Assembly: GCA_964036295.1 (NCBI GenBank)
Contig: OZ038464.1
Location: 1,368,501 to 1,432,500, forward strand
Reading direction: 5' to 3'
Origin: Plumapathes pennacea
Taxonomy: Eukaryota > Cnidaria > Anthozoa > Antipatharia > Myriopathidae
Length of the DNA: 64,000 bases
Part shown: positions 55,226 through 63,099 of the stretch, piece after piece
Numbering within the stretch: position 1 is the first letter of the stretch
Layout: each line of letters starts with the position of its first letter
The notes under the pieces: model-generated
Told to the model about the DNA's origin: nothing
Database searches by the model: none
What the model saw: only the letters and a program-made list of their open reading frames with translations
Program-made: the position numbers and the translations under genes

Positions 55226-55257
55226 ATGTTAGCATTTTGATAGCAAAATGCTAACAT
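55226..55257. terminator. Perfect 14-bp stem, 4-nt loop hairpin after the 203-aa gene
   Basis: ATGTTAGCATTTTG, ATAG, CAAAATGCTAACAT. It sits in the 88-bp gap before the next gene, followed by ACTTAAGAA. It may end or process the upstream transcript; function not shown. Confidence 0.55.
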
Positions 55258-55287
55258 GACTTAAGAATTACAAATATATAAAAAGAT

Positions 55288-55728
55288 ATGTCAGAAACTA
55301 AAAATCAAGAAGTAAGAGGCGAGGAGAGTGAGGTAAAAGTGGATCAAATAACGAGTATTCCCAAAGACCTGGAGACAAGTAAGAGTAATTCAAAAAATTT
55401 AAGTAAGGATAGAAAAAAAGATCCAAAGAAAGTAGCCGCAGGTAAAGCCTTGGCAAGAAAAAACAAGGAAGCAAGAGAGGCTTTAAAGAGAAGTCACGAA
55501 AGAGAGAATTCGAGCGATGTTAGTCCGTTAAGTTTTTTAGACATAAATAATGGATTACAAATGGCAGCCGGTTTGATAGGTTCTGTTTTCGTGATATATC
55601 ATGGCTATAAATTTTTTTACCCTTCAAAGGAAGAATCACGTGAAATTGTTGAGACTAATAAAGTGGAAGAGCCTTCCCCAGTCAATGAACCAAAGCAAAA
55701 ACAAGAAATGAATATCGATATGGAATGA
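55288..55728 (+). CDS. Single-pass membrane protein of the element (146 aa)
   Basis: Not recognised. A charged N-terminal half rich in Lys and Ser (residues 1-75; KKDPKKVAAGKALARKNKEA) precedes one hydrophobic segment at about 88-110 (LQMAAGLIGSVFVIYHGYKF). An acidic, Pro-containing tail (SPVNEPKQKQEMNIDME) follows. The start is an ATG after the hairpin and an ACTTAAGAA motif. Such small basic proteins with one membrane helix are common in Polinton-like elements; capsid-associated or membrane roles are guesses. Confidence 0.75.
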   Translation: MSETKNQEVRGEESEVKVDQITSIPKDLETSKSNSKNLSKDRKKDPKKVAAGKALARKNKEAREALKRSHERENSSDVSPLSFLDINNGLQMAAGLIGSVFVIYHGYKFFYPSKEESREIVETNKVEEPSPVNEPKQKQEMNIDME

Positions 55729-55754
55729 TTTAAAGATTAGCGATTTGTATCGAA

Positions 55755-55973
55755 ATGAGCAGTGAAAATAAACTCGTTGATAACGCAAAAGAGGCGGTTG
55801 CTTTGGTTGGAATTTCTGCAGCAATTGGTTATTTTGCTAAGAAAGCCTTAAGAAAAGCAATAACTTCAGATCCTTCATCTAGTTTGATGAATGCTGTTGA
55901 GTGGACAGGAGTTATGATTGTCGCAATTTACGCAAGAGATTACCTCGTAGAACAAAAAATTATTCCAACTTAA
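55755..55973 (+). CDS. Small membrane protein with two hydrophobic segments (72 aa)
   Basis: Not recognised. Hydrophobic stretches at about 13-30 (AVALVGISAAIGYFAKKA) and 46-62 (MNAVEWTGVMIVAIYA). 26 bp after the previous gene with TTTAAAGATT in between. Its stop overlaps an ACTTAAGGA motif (55968-55976). Beyond it the element sequence soon gives way to inserted host-like DNA, so a following gene may have been cut. Confidence 0.65.
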   Translation: MSSENKLVDNAKEAVALVGISAAIGYFAKKALRKAITSDPSSSLMNAVEWTGVMIVAIYARDYLVEQKIIPT

Positions 55974-56525
55974 GGATTTTAATGATACTTGTAAATGTTA
56001 AGTGTAATTACATATGGAACTCTAATTTTAAAAAAGTTACTAGAAATACGATAATCGCAGATACCCCCTCACTCTGCCATTGATGGGACTTTTACTTTGG
56101 TAACTCCCAACAAGAGTAGCCTTTGTTTTACCGAAATGTTGACTCGATCTTTTCTTCGAAGTCAAGTGCTACACGCAAAGGAAGGAGAAAAAGAATGGTG
56201 TGTGTTATACTTTTGCGTTGAAAAAAGAATCGATTGCGTGACGAAGTACGTATTTCCCACGGTCGGCACGTCAAATTAATTCATGCAGTCTGCCAAGCAC
56301 GTTCTCAAAATTTAATACTCAAAGTTTGAAGTTGGTCGGCCGTCGTAGTACGGGAAAAAAGGAACACTGATTTTCCAATTTTGAATTCATAGGCAGTACA
56401 ATTAAATAGGCTTCCTGTGCGATTTGTTTTTACTCTGGACTGCATGCACCAGATTCAGACATGCATATTTAATAGGCTCGAATTGTTTTGTATGTGAACC
56501 CACTCAAAACAGCAAGATTTCTCCC

Positions 56526-56643
56526 AGAATCAAAGCAAAACTTGAACAGTTTACTTCAAATTATACACGGGCTTGAGACCCAGTAATACTTCTAAGGGCT
56601 TGTGAACGATTCTCGCTGCAATCACCGCGTGCCAGATTACAGA
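56526..56643. repeat. Fragment of the ~0.8-kb dispersed repeat
   Basis: Nearly identical to 8321-8437 (AATCAAAGCAAAACTTGAAC, then ATACACGGGCTT, GTGAACGATTCTCGCTGCAA, ending CAGATTACAG). The rest of the repeat is absent here. Confidence 0.9.
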
Positions 56644-56806
56644 AAAATAAGACATCTGACTAAATCATTCAAGACTCCAAGTTCCGATTTGCTCTGAGCG
56701 AATACGGTAGCCGAAACTGGCGACAGAAGCGTAGTAAAACAATACTTCGAGGGAAAATGATCAGCATACAGATTTTAATACATTCTTGAAGTGATCAAGT
56801 TACAAG

Positions 56807-57271
56807 CTATACGGGATACAATATATTTGTCACGGTGATTGTTCGGTTTCCACTGACTAACCTTTGTTGCTTGTCCTTTCTAAATAAGTATCTGAGTTTA
56901 ACACAAAACGGCGTCTGAAGCTCCCGATTTGCTTTCAAGCGCTGTTCCCTTTGCGGAGTTGTCTGTGTTACCCGCTTCTGTTCATGTCGCTTTTGGTCGG
57001 CATTCATGCGCTGTTGTCTTTGCGGAGTCTTCTCTTCGGCCCGCTTTTTCTCCTGAAGGTCCCGATTCGCTTTCAAGCGCTGTTCTTTTTGCGGAGTTGT
57101 CTGTGTTGCCCGCTTCTGTTCATGTCGCTTTTGGTCGGCATTCATGCGCTGTTGTCTTTGCGGAGTCTTCTCTTCGGTCCGCTTTTGCTCTTGAAGTGCC
57201 TGTTCGCTTCTCTTTTGAAGACGAGCTTCGCGAGACCGTTCTGTTTCAAGTTTTCTAGCTTTCAAATTCAT
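56807..57271 (-). CDS. Lys/Arg/Gln repeat protein fragment, TE-type N-terminus (about 154 aa)
   Basis: From the ATG at 57271 the frame reads MNLKARKLETERSREARLQK, then two copies of a 46-residue unit (EEKTPQRQQRMNADQKRHEQ ... TPQKEQRLKANRDLQEKKRA), which at the DNA level is a 138-bp tandem repeat. Similar charged repeats occur at the N-terminus of animal Helitron/PIF1-like and other transposon proteins (from memory). The frame leaves the repeat at TPFCVKLRYLF, possibly past an exon end. It belongs to the insertion, not to the viral gene set. Fragment or first exon; function unknown. Confidence 0.5.
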   Translation of the reverse strand: MNLKARKLETERSREARLQKRSEQALQEQKRTEEKTPQRQQRMNADQKRHEQKRATQTTPQKEQRLKANRDLQEKKRAEEKTPQRQQRMNADQKRHEQKRVTQTTPQREQRLKANRELQTPFCVKLRYLFRKDKQQRLVSGNRTITVTNILYPV

Positions 57272-57660
57272 TTTCGTGAACGCAGTTACGTACAATTGTT
57301 GCTTCGTTTAAATCTTTCTTAAAAACATGGCGGTGGTTAGTCGATAATGATTACGTCATTGCCTTATTTGGACATTGCCTTAGGCACCTGGCCTAAAAAG
57401 GTCGCATCGCACACACAAACACACAAACACACGAACATTAGATTTCGAGATGGCGACGCGCTTGGAGTCTTCAAATGAGCCGACTATGCTGCATTAGCGT
57501 CGTAAATATTTCCCTCACTTCGTTCGGGGAAAAAGTTGATAAATATTCCAAGGATCGAGAACTTGAATGAAGAATTTAAGTGGAATACGGCTTTATAATT
57601 TTATTAATAAGATTGATGAAATTAATAATTACTAATAAATAATTATATAAAGATTACATT

Positions 57661-57688
57661 GTTACCATTCTAAGTATAGAATGGCAAC
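57661..57688. repeat. Hairpin overlapping the start of the 139-aa gene
   Basis: GTTACCATTCT and AGAATGGCAAC pair with one mismatch around AAGTAT. The start codon lies inside the right arm. Like hairpins precede the genes at 58139 and 61030. Confidence 0.5.
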
Positions 57689-58100
57689 ATTTTTCACCAT
57701 GGCTATTGGAGCAGTATTAAACGCGGGAACTTTTATTGGGGGAAGTTACTTGGCTCAATTTTTATCAGGAAAAAAACAAGACGAAGAAAGGAAGAGACAC
57801 GATTTAGCTATCGAGAAATACCAAAAAGATTACAACGATTGGAAAGAGAAAATGGGTAAAGTGGAACTTTGGAGAGAACAACAAGAAAAAGATAAGGAAA
57901 ATGCGTCCTATAATTTTAGGAGCACAGACGAGGCGTTGAAAGCCTATGCAGAAACTCATCCAGATGAAAATTTTGAAGATTCAAAAGAGCCCAATTTTCA
58001 CGATTATTACTCTCCAAGTGAAGATCAAAAAAATGGAGAAATGTTATTCACAGGATTGACTGTAGCAGGTTTGGCTTATGGAGTTTCTAAGTATTATTGA
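57681..58100 (+). CDS. Conserved small element protein, hydrophobic ends (139 aa)
   Basis: Role unknown. An N-terminal hydrophobic segment (MAIGAVLNAGTFIGGSYLAQF, about 7-27) is followed by a charged helical region (EERKRHDLAIEKYQKDYNDW). A Pro/Asp-rich stretch (PNFHDYYSPSEDQKNGEML) leads to a C-terminal hydrophobic segment (FTGLTVAGLAYGVSKYY). I recognise this layout from proteins repeatedly found in animal Polinton-like elements, especially the YxPSExQKNGE stretch before the last helix. A virion-associated membrane or scaffold role is possible but unproven. Confidence 0.75.
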   Translation: MATFFTMAIGAVLNAGTFIGGSYLAQFLSGKKQDEERKRHDLAIEKYQKDYNDWKEKMGKVELWREQQEKDKENASYNFRSTDEALKAYAETHPDENFEDSKEPNFHDYYSPSEDQKNGEMLFTGLTVAGLAYGVSKYY

Positions 58101-58138
58101 TTTATTGATTTAACGTTTTAAGATAATAACGTTAAAAA

Positions 58139-59278
58139 ATGTCAAAAACTGAAAAATTTAAGCTACTTCCAATGGATGGAGAAGATGGTGATTATGATGA
58201 TAATCATGATGATCATGATAATGATGGAGAAGCGGAAACTTCATTTATAGATGACGAAGATTATTTTAACTATAACGTCTATAATAGCGAAAAAGAGAAA
58301 AGTGATGCTAAAAAGGCTGTTAAAAAGTTGCGAAGTTTAGGTCTTAAAACTCCTAATGATCTTAGATACACGTATATTTTGGGCGAGCTTTGTATATCTG
58401 AATATGGTATTAATAGCAATTATTTCAAGTTAGTTGTGGCTGATAATGGTATCATATTTTTAAGACCATTTAATAATGGTGGTGTTAAACCTTCTAATGA
58501 AATTTATAAACTACTTGGCTTAGAACCTAGAAGAGAGATTGATTATAAAATTGAGTTAAAAAAACAAGCAGAAAAATTCATAAATAATGCAAGATATGGA
58601 GCACAACTAGATAATGTAATTTATGGTAAAGACGTATATGGTAGGGTTTGGGTAAAAAGTAAATTTAGATCAAATGCAGCAAAATTTTTCATGTATGAAA
58701 ATGGAGAAATTTATCCTGAAAAAAGAGGTAATACTCCTAAAAAAGAACTACTTGACTATTTAGGTATACCCATGTCTGAAAGATTAAGTGATAATGAACT
58801 AAAAATTAAAGACAAAAAAGAAAGGATTAGTGTTCTTGATGAGAAGTTGAAAGACGACCCAGAAAATCAGGATTACATTGATGAAAAAAGTAAGTTAGAA
58901 CGAGAAGTAGAAGACATGAATAGTGAAAACAACTTGATAATGCAAGGAATGTCGTTAAGAGATAGAGTTAAGGAAACATTTAAAAAATATGGATTGACAG
59001 TTTTTGGAATATTAACCGCTGTAGGAACCATCATTGGTGTTGTCGTATCAAATCTCAAAGCTGGTTTAACGAAAGTTGCAAAAGGCGTTGGAGAAGGCTT
59101 TAAAGAAATTGGAAAAAAGTTGGCTGGAATTTTGCCTGGAATGGTAGGAGCAATAGTTAGCTTTTTGTTCAAAGCAGCTGGAGAAGCGATAGGTTTTCTC
59201 TCGAAACACGCTTGGTTACTGATTCTTCTCGTCGTCACTTTTGTCGTTGAACAATTTAAGAATAAGAACAAAAAGTAA
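58139..59278 (+). CDS. Acidic, coiled-coil and Gly-rich membrane-active-like protein (379 aa)
   Basis: Residues 10-45 are very acidic (DGEDGDYDDNHDDHDNDGEA). Residues 58-200 contain two related segments (YFKLVVADNGIIFLRPFN...LLGLEP; KFFMYENGEIYPEKR...YLGIPM). A coiled coil covers about 215-265. The C-terminal 100 residues are hydrophobic, rich in Gly, Ala and Lys (GILTAVGTIIGVVVSN; LAGILPGMVGAIVSFLFKAA; HAWLLILLVVTFVV). Such tails recur in Polinton proteins and recall the membrane-active peptides of adenovirus-type capsid proteins, by layout only. The start follows a TTAACGTT...AACGTTAA inverted repeat. Confidence 0.75.
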   Translation: MSKTEKFKLLPMDGEDGDYDDNHDDHDNDGEAETSFIDDEDYFNYNVYNSEKEKSDAKKAVKKLRSLGLKTPNDLRYTYILGELCISEYGINSNYFKLVVADNGIIFLRPFNNGGVKPSNEIYKLLGLEPRREIDYKIELKKQAEKFINNARYGAQLDNVIYGKDVYGRVWVKSKFRSNAAKFFMYENGEIYPEKRGNTPKKELLDYLGIPMSERLSDNELKIKDKKERISVLDEKLKDDPENQDYIDEKSKLEREVEDMNSENNLIMQGMSLRDRVKETFKKYGLTVFGILTAVGTIIGVVVSNLKAGLTKVAKGVGEGFKEIGKKLAGILPGMVGAIVSFLFKAAGEAIGFLSKHAWLLILLVVTFVVEQFKNKNKK

Positions 59279-59279
59279 T

Positions 59280-59702
59280 ATGTATCAAACAAACTTATTG
59301 TTGAGGTTAAAAGCTAATGATAAAAACAGTAGAAATCAGGTTTTAAGTGTAGCAGCAAAAGTAAAACTTGCGAAAGAAATTCAAGGAGCAAAATTCTTTG
59401 AGGTTATTTCTTGTCCATACACAACTTCTCCTTTAATAATTCGTTGTGACCTTGTCGATGAAAGCTCGTTTTTTTCGAACATGAGTGAAGGAGAAAAAGT
59501 GTTAGAAAAGGTTAATAATACGGATAAATTCTTGATTGTTGAGAACAGCATACCATCTGTTAAAGTACCCATAAGTAGCACAAAAAGTCTAATAAAAGAC
59601 TTTGAGATTGAAATTGAAATATTTAGAGATAAAGCCATCTATGACAGAGGATCAATTGCAGAGGCATTCGTTCAAATCGTTATTCATCATACAGAAAAAT
59701 AA
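59280..59702 (+). CDS. Beta-rich element protein, paralogue 1 (140 aa)
   Basis: Not recognised. The ATG lies one base after the preceding stop (TAATATG). It is a tandem duplicate of the next gene: both begin MY(Q/E)T, share V.LAK.I.GAKF, SP.I..C.L.DE...F.N, VK(V/I) with a KS(L/I) pair, and end in V.(V/I)IH.E. The pattern of alternating hydrophobic residues suggests a small beta sandwich. Candidate for a penton or other minor capsid protein, but without direct evidence. A longer frame start at 59241 overlaps the upstream gene and is less likely. Confidence 0.75.
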   Translation: MYQTNLLLRLKANDKNSRNQVLSVAAKVKLAKEIQGAKFFEVISCPYTTSPLIIRCDLVDESSFFSNMSEGEKVLEKVNNTDKFLIVENSIPSVKVPISSTKSLIKDFEIEIEIFRDKAIYDRGSIAEAFVQIVIHHTEK

Positions 59703-59783
59703 CTCAAATTAAGAAAAAGTTAAACGAATGTGATAATAATTGATCACACCGACTATTAATCTAAACACATATTTTAACGAAAC

Positions 59784-60227
59784 ATGTATGAAACAAGATT
59801 TATATTAAAGTTAGAACCTATAACAAATCAAGACGACACCATTAGAGGCAACCATGGTCTTTTCGTAGAAGTAGAACTTGCTAAACAAATTTGCGGAGCA
59901 AAGTTTATTAAAATACATTGGCCCAGTGCTTTCGCCATCTCACCTGTAATTGTATGGTGCAACTTGATTGATGAAGGCTGTACGTTTACCAACATTGAAA
60001 AAACAAGTGCGTCAAAAACTTTAAAAAGAGTTAAAAGCGCAAACTTGGTTTTTGTTGGTTTAGGGTTAACAGAAAAAACCGAGGCCGTAAAAATATCCGC
60101 CGCGAAAAGTATTGTAGACAAGCTTCGTATTACACTTTTTTACCCAGATAATACTAAAATGACGCCAAATTCAAGGACACCTCCATATATTAATGTTACG
60201 GTAATTCATGAAGAAAAAAAGGAATAA
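59784..60227 (+). CDS. Beta-rich element protein, paralogue 2 (147 aa)
   Basis: Tandem paralogue of the preceding gene, 81 bp downstream, with the same opening and motif order. It adds GNHGLFVE near the N-terminus and a Pro-containing loop (TKMTPNSRTPPYIN) before the last strand. Identity by eye is roughly a quarter to a third, so the duplication is old. Both copies are uninterrupted, which implies distinct functions have been kept. Confidence 0.75.
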   Translation: MYETRFILKLEPITNQDDTIRGNHGLFVEVELAKQICGAKFIKIHWPSAFAISPVIVWCNLIDEGCTFTNIEKTSASKTLKRVKSANLVFVGLGLTEKTEAVKISAAKSIVDKLRITLFYPDNTKMTPNSRTPPYINVTVIHEEKKE

Positions 60228-60243
60228 TGAATATTAATAAAAA

Positions 60244-60876
60244 ATGGCTGAAGTTATTCAAAAAGAAAAAATTTACCCTGACCTTACAAAGGACCATGTT
60301 AATAAAGTCAAATCTGGTTATTATAGACTAACCACTTGCGAAAAAATTATTCAGAAAATGGAGAAAAACTTGGAAAATGACACAAATAGAAGAGACAAAA
60401 AATTAAAGAGTCATTCTAGGCTAAGAAAAATAAACATATTTTCATCGGCTGGATCTTCAATTTTATCAGTGTCTGGCGCGTGTGTTTCAGGAACTGGCCT
60501 TGGAGCCGTAGTTGGAATTCCCATAATTGGAGTAGGTGCACTATTAGGGTTAACTTCTCTAGTTTCTATTGCTTTTGACAAGGAAACAATTAAAAAAATA
60601 ACAAATTATGAAAAATTAATATCGCTTGGTCAAACTAAAATTAGTAAAATTCAAGAAATGTTGAGTGATGCTCTTTCAGATGAAAACGTTAGTGAGGAAG
60701 AGTTTACTAAAATTAACCTTGTAAGAGATGAGTATGAATCACAAAGAAACGAAATACTTAGCTTTTCAAAAAACGTGGTTGCATTAGGGAATACTCAAAG
60801 CATCAACGACTTAACGGAAAAATATATAAAAAATGTTCGACAAAAAATTTTAAGTTCTCAAAAATCGGTAAAATAA
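60244..60876 (+). CDS. Helical protein with central Gly-rich hydrophobic hairpin (210 aa)
   Basis: Residues 1-62 are charged and helical. Residues 66-111 form a long Gly/Ser/Ala-rich hydrophobic region (SILSVSGACVSGTGLGAVVG then PIIGVGALLGLTSLVSIAF), probably two membrane helices or a membrane-inserting hairpin. The remainder is a helical bundle with an EEF pattern (LSDALSDENVSEEEFTKIN). I recall the same layout in uncharacterised proteins of cnidarian and other animal Polinton-like elements. The stop TAA at 60874 is overlapped by an open frame in the -1 register that carries late-domain motifs (60762-60989). Confidence 0.75.
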   Translation: MAEVIQKEKIYPDLTKDHVNKVKSGYYRLTTCEKIIQKMEKNLENDTNRRDKKLKSHSRLRKINIFSSAGSSILSVSGACVSGTGLGAVVGIPIIGVGALLGLTSLVSIAFDKETIKKITNYEKLISLGQTKISKIQEMLSDALSDENVSEEEFTKINLVRDEYESQRNEILSFSKNVVALGNTQSINDLTEKYIKNVRQKILSSQKSVK

Positions 60877-60989
60877 ACGTTAATGTCAACATAAGCGTGA
60901 ACAACACGCAATCTTTAGAGCAAAAAGACGCTCCGCCAGAATATGAAGTAGTTCAAAGACTAGAACCAAGCGCTCCGCCACCATATTAG
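60762..60989 (+). other. ATG-less frame with PPxY and PSAP late-domain motifs
   Basis: Open from just after a stop at 60759 to TAG at 60987-60989, in the -1 register relative to the 210-aa gene. It contains no ATG. Past the 210-aa stop it encodes APPEY (60930-60944) and PSAPPPY (60966-60986), which are canonical ESCRT/NEDD4-recruiting late-domain motifs (PPxY, PSAP). A nearby ATG at 60883 is in another frame and meets a stop after three codons. Either a -1 frameshift, a splice or a decayed start accounts for it. Confidence 0.5.
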
Positions 60990-61002
60990 GTTTAAAAGTT
61001 GA

Positions 61003-61032
61003 ATATTCTATATTTTAAAAATATAGAATATG
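61003..61032. repeat. AT-rich hairpin just before the 149-aa gene
   Basis: GAATATTCTATATTTT and AAAATATAGAATATG are near-perfect inverted copies, the latter ending in the start codon at 61030. Confidence 0.5.
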
Positions 61033-61479
61033 TTAAACAGTAGAAAAACATTCTTTAATCAAAGAGGTAGTATAAACACGTATGGTTATGATGAAATTTA
61101 TAACGGCGGAATTACAAATAACAGATATGGTTGGGGCTATGATGGTTTAAACCACGGCGGATATACTGGAATGACAAACAAACCGCTGGGATTTGGACAC
61201 AACGCTGCTGGTGATGATCATTTAAAAGTTCCATCTCACTTGGACTTGGAAAAACAAGAAGAACTTATTAAAAAGGGAAAAGAAGCCATGGAAAAATTTA
61301 AAAGACATTTTCCAAATGCAAAAGAAAATAAATTTATCGCTGTTGATGAGGGTGATGGAGATGGTAAATACTCAATCGAGTGGAAAGACTCGAAGAATGG
61401 TCCAGGAGCCACAAGAGTCATTTGGAAAGATGGGGAATTTTTGGTAAACCCAGAATCTCTTTCGGAAGAAGCAGAGTGA
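61030..61479 (+). CDS. Gly/Tyr/Asn-rich element protein (149 aa)
   Basis: Not recognised. Residues 15-65 are rich in Gly, Tyr and Asn (YNGGITNNRYGWGYDG; HGGYTGMTNKPLGFGHN). A helix (LEKQEELIKKGKEAMEKFKR) follows, then an acidic GDGDGKYSIEWK segment and an acidic tail. It overlaps by 32 nt the open frame of the next gene, which is in another register. Probably a structural protein, by composition and position only. Confidence 0.65.
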   Translation: MLNSRKTFFNQRGSINTYGYDEIYNGGITNNRYGWGYDGLNHGGYTGMTNKPLGFGHNAAGDDHLKVPSHLDLEKQEELIKKGKEAMEKFKRHFPNAKENKFIAVDEGDGDGKYSIEWKDSKNGPGATRVIWKDGEFLVNPESLSEEAE

Positions 61480-61513
61480 CCTTGGAAGAAGAGTATTATT
61501 TCCATTTACGCTA

Positions 61514-62791
61514 TTGTTGTTACCGGTGGGTGAAACTTATACTTTACATCCGACACCTTTCAATCAGGACGCTAAAAGTGTCCCTACAGATTTAGAAATT
61601 TATGTCACGCCAGAAGAGTCATTTGTTGCCAAAATGAAAGACGTTTTCTTAAACGAAACTCTAACGTTTACAAATTCTAAAGACGCTAAAAGATGGTTAG
61701 CTGGACCTAACATTGAGTTTTGGCCACAACAACTAAGTTTCGCCGTTTGGTGTGCTACTTGTGGTTGCGGTATTGGCCTTGATGAAAATTATTCAAAGGT
61801 AGTTCAAAGTTTAATTGAATTTCACGTGTATTTCACCATAAGAAGGATTCTTTACGAGTTGGGTGTCGCCTTGCCAAATACCAATGCTTTCGACGCGTTG
61901 AATAATCCTGTCGACAAAGGGAAACATCAAGCTTTGTGTAAGGAGTTTGGAATTTCCGTTGACAGTGACCTTCGATGGACTAGAGGAACGAATAACGGAT
62001 TAGGTGATATTTACGCTTATGATCACGCTCACGGACATTATTCTAACACGAGAACAAGTCCTTGGTTTTCGAATAAAGATGCTAAATGGCCAAATGGTGG
62101 ATTACACTTTTCGGATGAAGGTGGATCTTCAAATAAGGTAATTCAACACATTAGAAACGATTTTCATCACGGGAAACAACATGAATGGTTCGCTTTGAGA
62201 AAAGGCAAAGGAATTACAAAAGCGGGTCTTGGAAGATTGAATCGGAGTATCGAAGCTTTCGTTTATTGTGTTTTGGGAGCTCAAGCAAATGTTAGAAATC
62301 CAATCGTTGGAGATGGAGGAGGAGTTCAAGAAGCGCAACAAGAAATGTTGATTTTATTTGAAAGTGCCGTGATTGAAGAAGACATTTCTAAAAGTATTTC
62401 GAGATATCAACTGGCTGTGCAAAATGCCAAAGTGAAGTTAGATTTCGCTATCACGCCGGGAACTTGGTTGCTTCCTTCTGAATTAATAATAAACGAAGAA
62501 AGAGTCGAAGGTTATAATAACAAATTACAAAAAGCCACAAATGACATGAAATTTGGAGCGAATGATTCAGTGAACAAGACAAACGAGAACAATAATAAAG
62601 ATAGCGAAATTAAAGATTCACCTCATAGTAGTGTAAGACCAGATAACGTTGAACATAAAAGTCAAAATCAGTCATCCGTGGTAACGCCTGCGACTAAATT
62701 AAATCCTTCAACTAACTCAAGAATTCACGAGGATAAATTAGCTTCAATCGCTGTTGTTGTTGGAGGAGTTTTTTGGTGGTGGTTTCGTTAA
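61514..62791 (+). CDS. Unassigned 425-codon element frame; start unclear, hydrophobic C-terminal tail
   Basis: The frame is open from 61448 but has no ATG before 61634. The residues between (PVGETYTLHPTPFNQDAKSV) read like real protein, so the true start may be lost, spliced or reached by frameshift from the gene before. Notable segments: LTFTNSKDAKRWLAGPNIEF; WPQQLSFAVWCATCGCGIG; a His/Gly-rich stretch YDHAHGHYSN; FHHGKQHEWFALRKGKGITK; then a Ser/Asn/Lys-rich linker (about 350-405) and a C-terminal hydrophobic anchor (SIAVVVGGVFWWWF). I recall the WPQQL..AVWCAT segment from many cnidarian predicted proteins of unknown role. Possibly a virion surface or minor capsid protein. Confidence 0.65.
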   Translation: MLLPVGETYTLHPTPFNQDAKSVPTDLEIYVTPEESFVAKMKDVFLNETLTFTNSKDAKRWLAGPNIEFWPQQLSFAVWCATCGCGIGLDENYSKVVQSLIEFHVYFTIRRILYELGVALPNTNAFDALNNPVDKGKHQALCKEFGISVDSDLRWTRGTNNGLGDIYAYDHAHGHYSNTRTSPWFSNKDAKWPNGGLHFSDEGGSSNKVIQHIRNDFHHGKQHEWFALRKGKGITKAGLGRLNRSIEAFVYCVLGAQANVRNPIVGDGGGVQEAQQEMLILFESAVIEEDISKSISRYQLAVQNAKVKLDFAITPGTWLLPSELIINEERVEGYNNKLQKATNDMKFGANDSVNKTNENNNKDSEIKDSPHSSVRPDNVEHKSQNQSSVVTPATKLNPSTNSRIHEDKLASIAVVVGGVFWWWFR

Positions 62792-63099
62792 TTATTCGCT
62801 TAAGTGATACACGCGTGTCTCATCACAAGGTGATTTTTACAAATTTAAAACCCATGAAACACAAGTGCCCTATTTTTCAAAATTCACATATTCTAAATTT
62901 CTAGGTACCCGACGCGTTGGGTACTTAAAAATCATCATTTTTCTATTTTTCGTTATTAACATACTCTAAAATCTGCCTGGGCGCGTTTGACAAATAATTA
63001 AATTTACCTTAGCGCAAACTAAAATTTAATTCATAACAAAGTTGTTATGAATTATTTAGTGTTAGTCGCTAGTCGCAACGCAAATCTCGTCTTTAAAGA
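62792..63099. terminator. Convergent spacer with AATTCATAAC hairpin
   Basis: 308 bp between two genes that meet tail-to-tail. AATTCATAACA and TGTTATGAATT pair around AAGT (63029-63054), a likely shared terminator. CTAGGTACCCGACGCGTTGGGTACTT (62903-62928) holds a second short inverted repeat (GGTACCC/GGGTACT). No coding signal. Confidence 0.5.

Larger units (their letters stand above)
56060..57560. mobile_element. Host-like insertion within the virus-like element (boundaries approximate)
   Basis: GC content rises sharply and element-type reading frames stop. Contents: an unassigned left stretch, a piece of the dispersed repeat (56526-56643, matching 8321-8437), and a minus-strand frame with Lys/Arg/Gln repeats (56807-57271). 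A promoter-like stretch with ACATGGCGGTGG and GAGATGGCGACGC (57320-57460) and an ACACAAAC microsatellite follow. AT-rich sequence resumes at about 57560. Terminal repeats or a target duplication were not identified, so the type of event is unknown. Confidence 0.65.
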
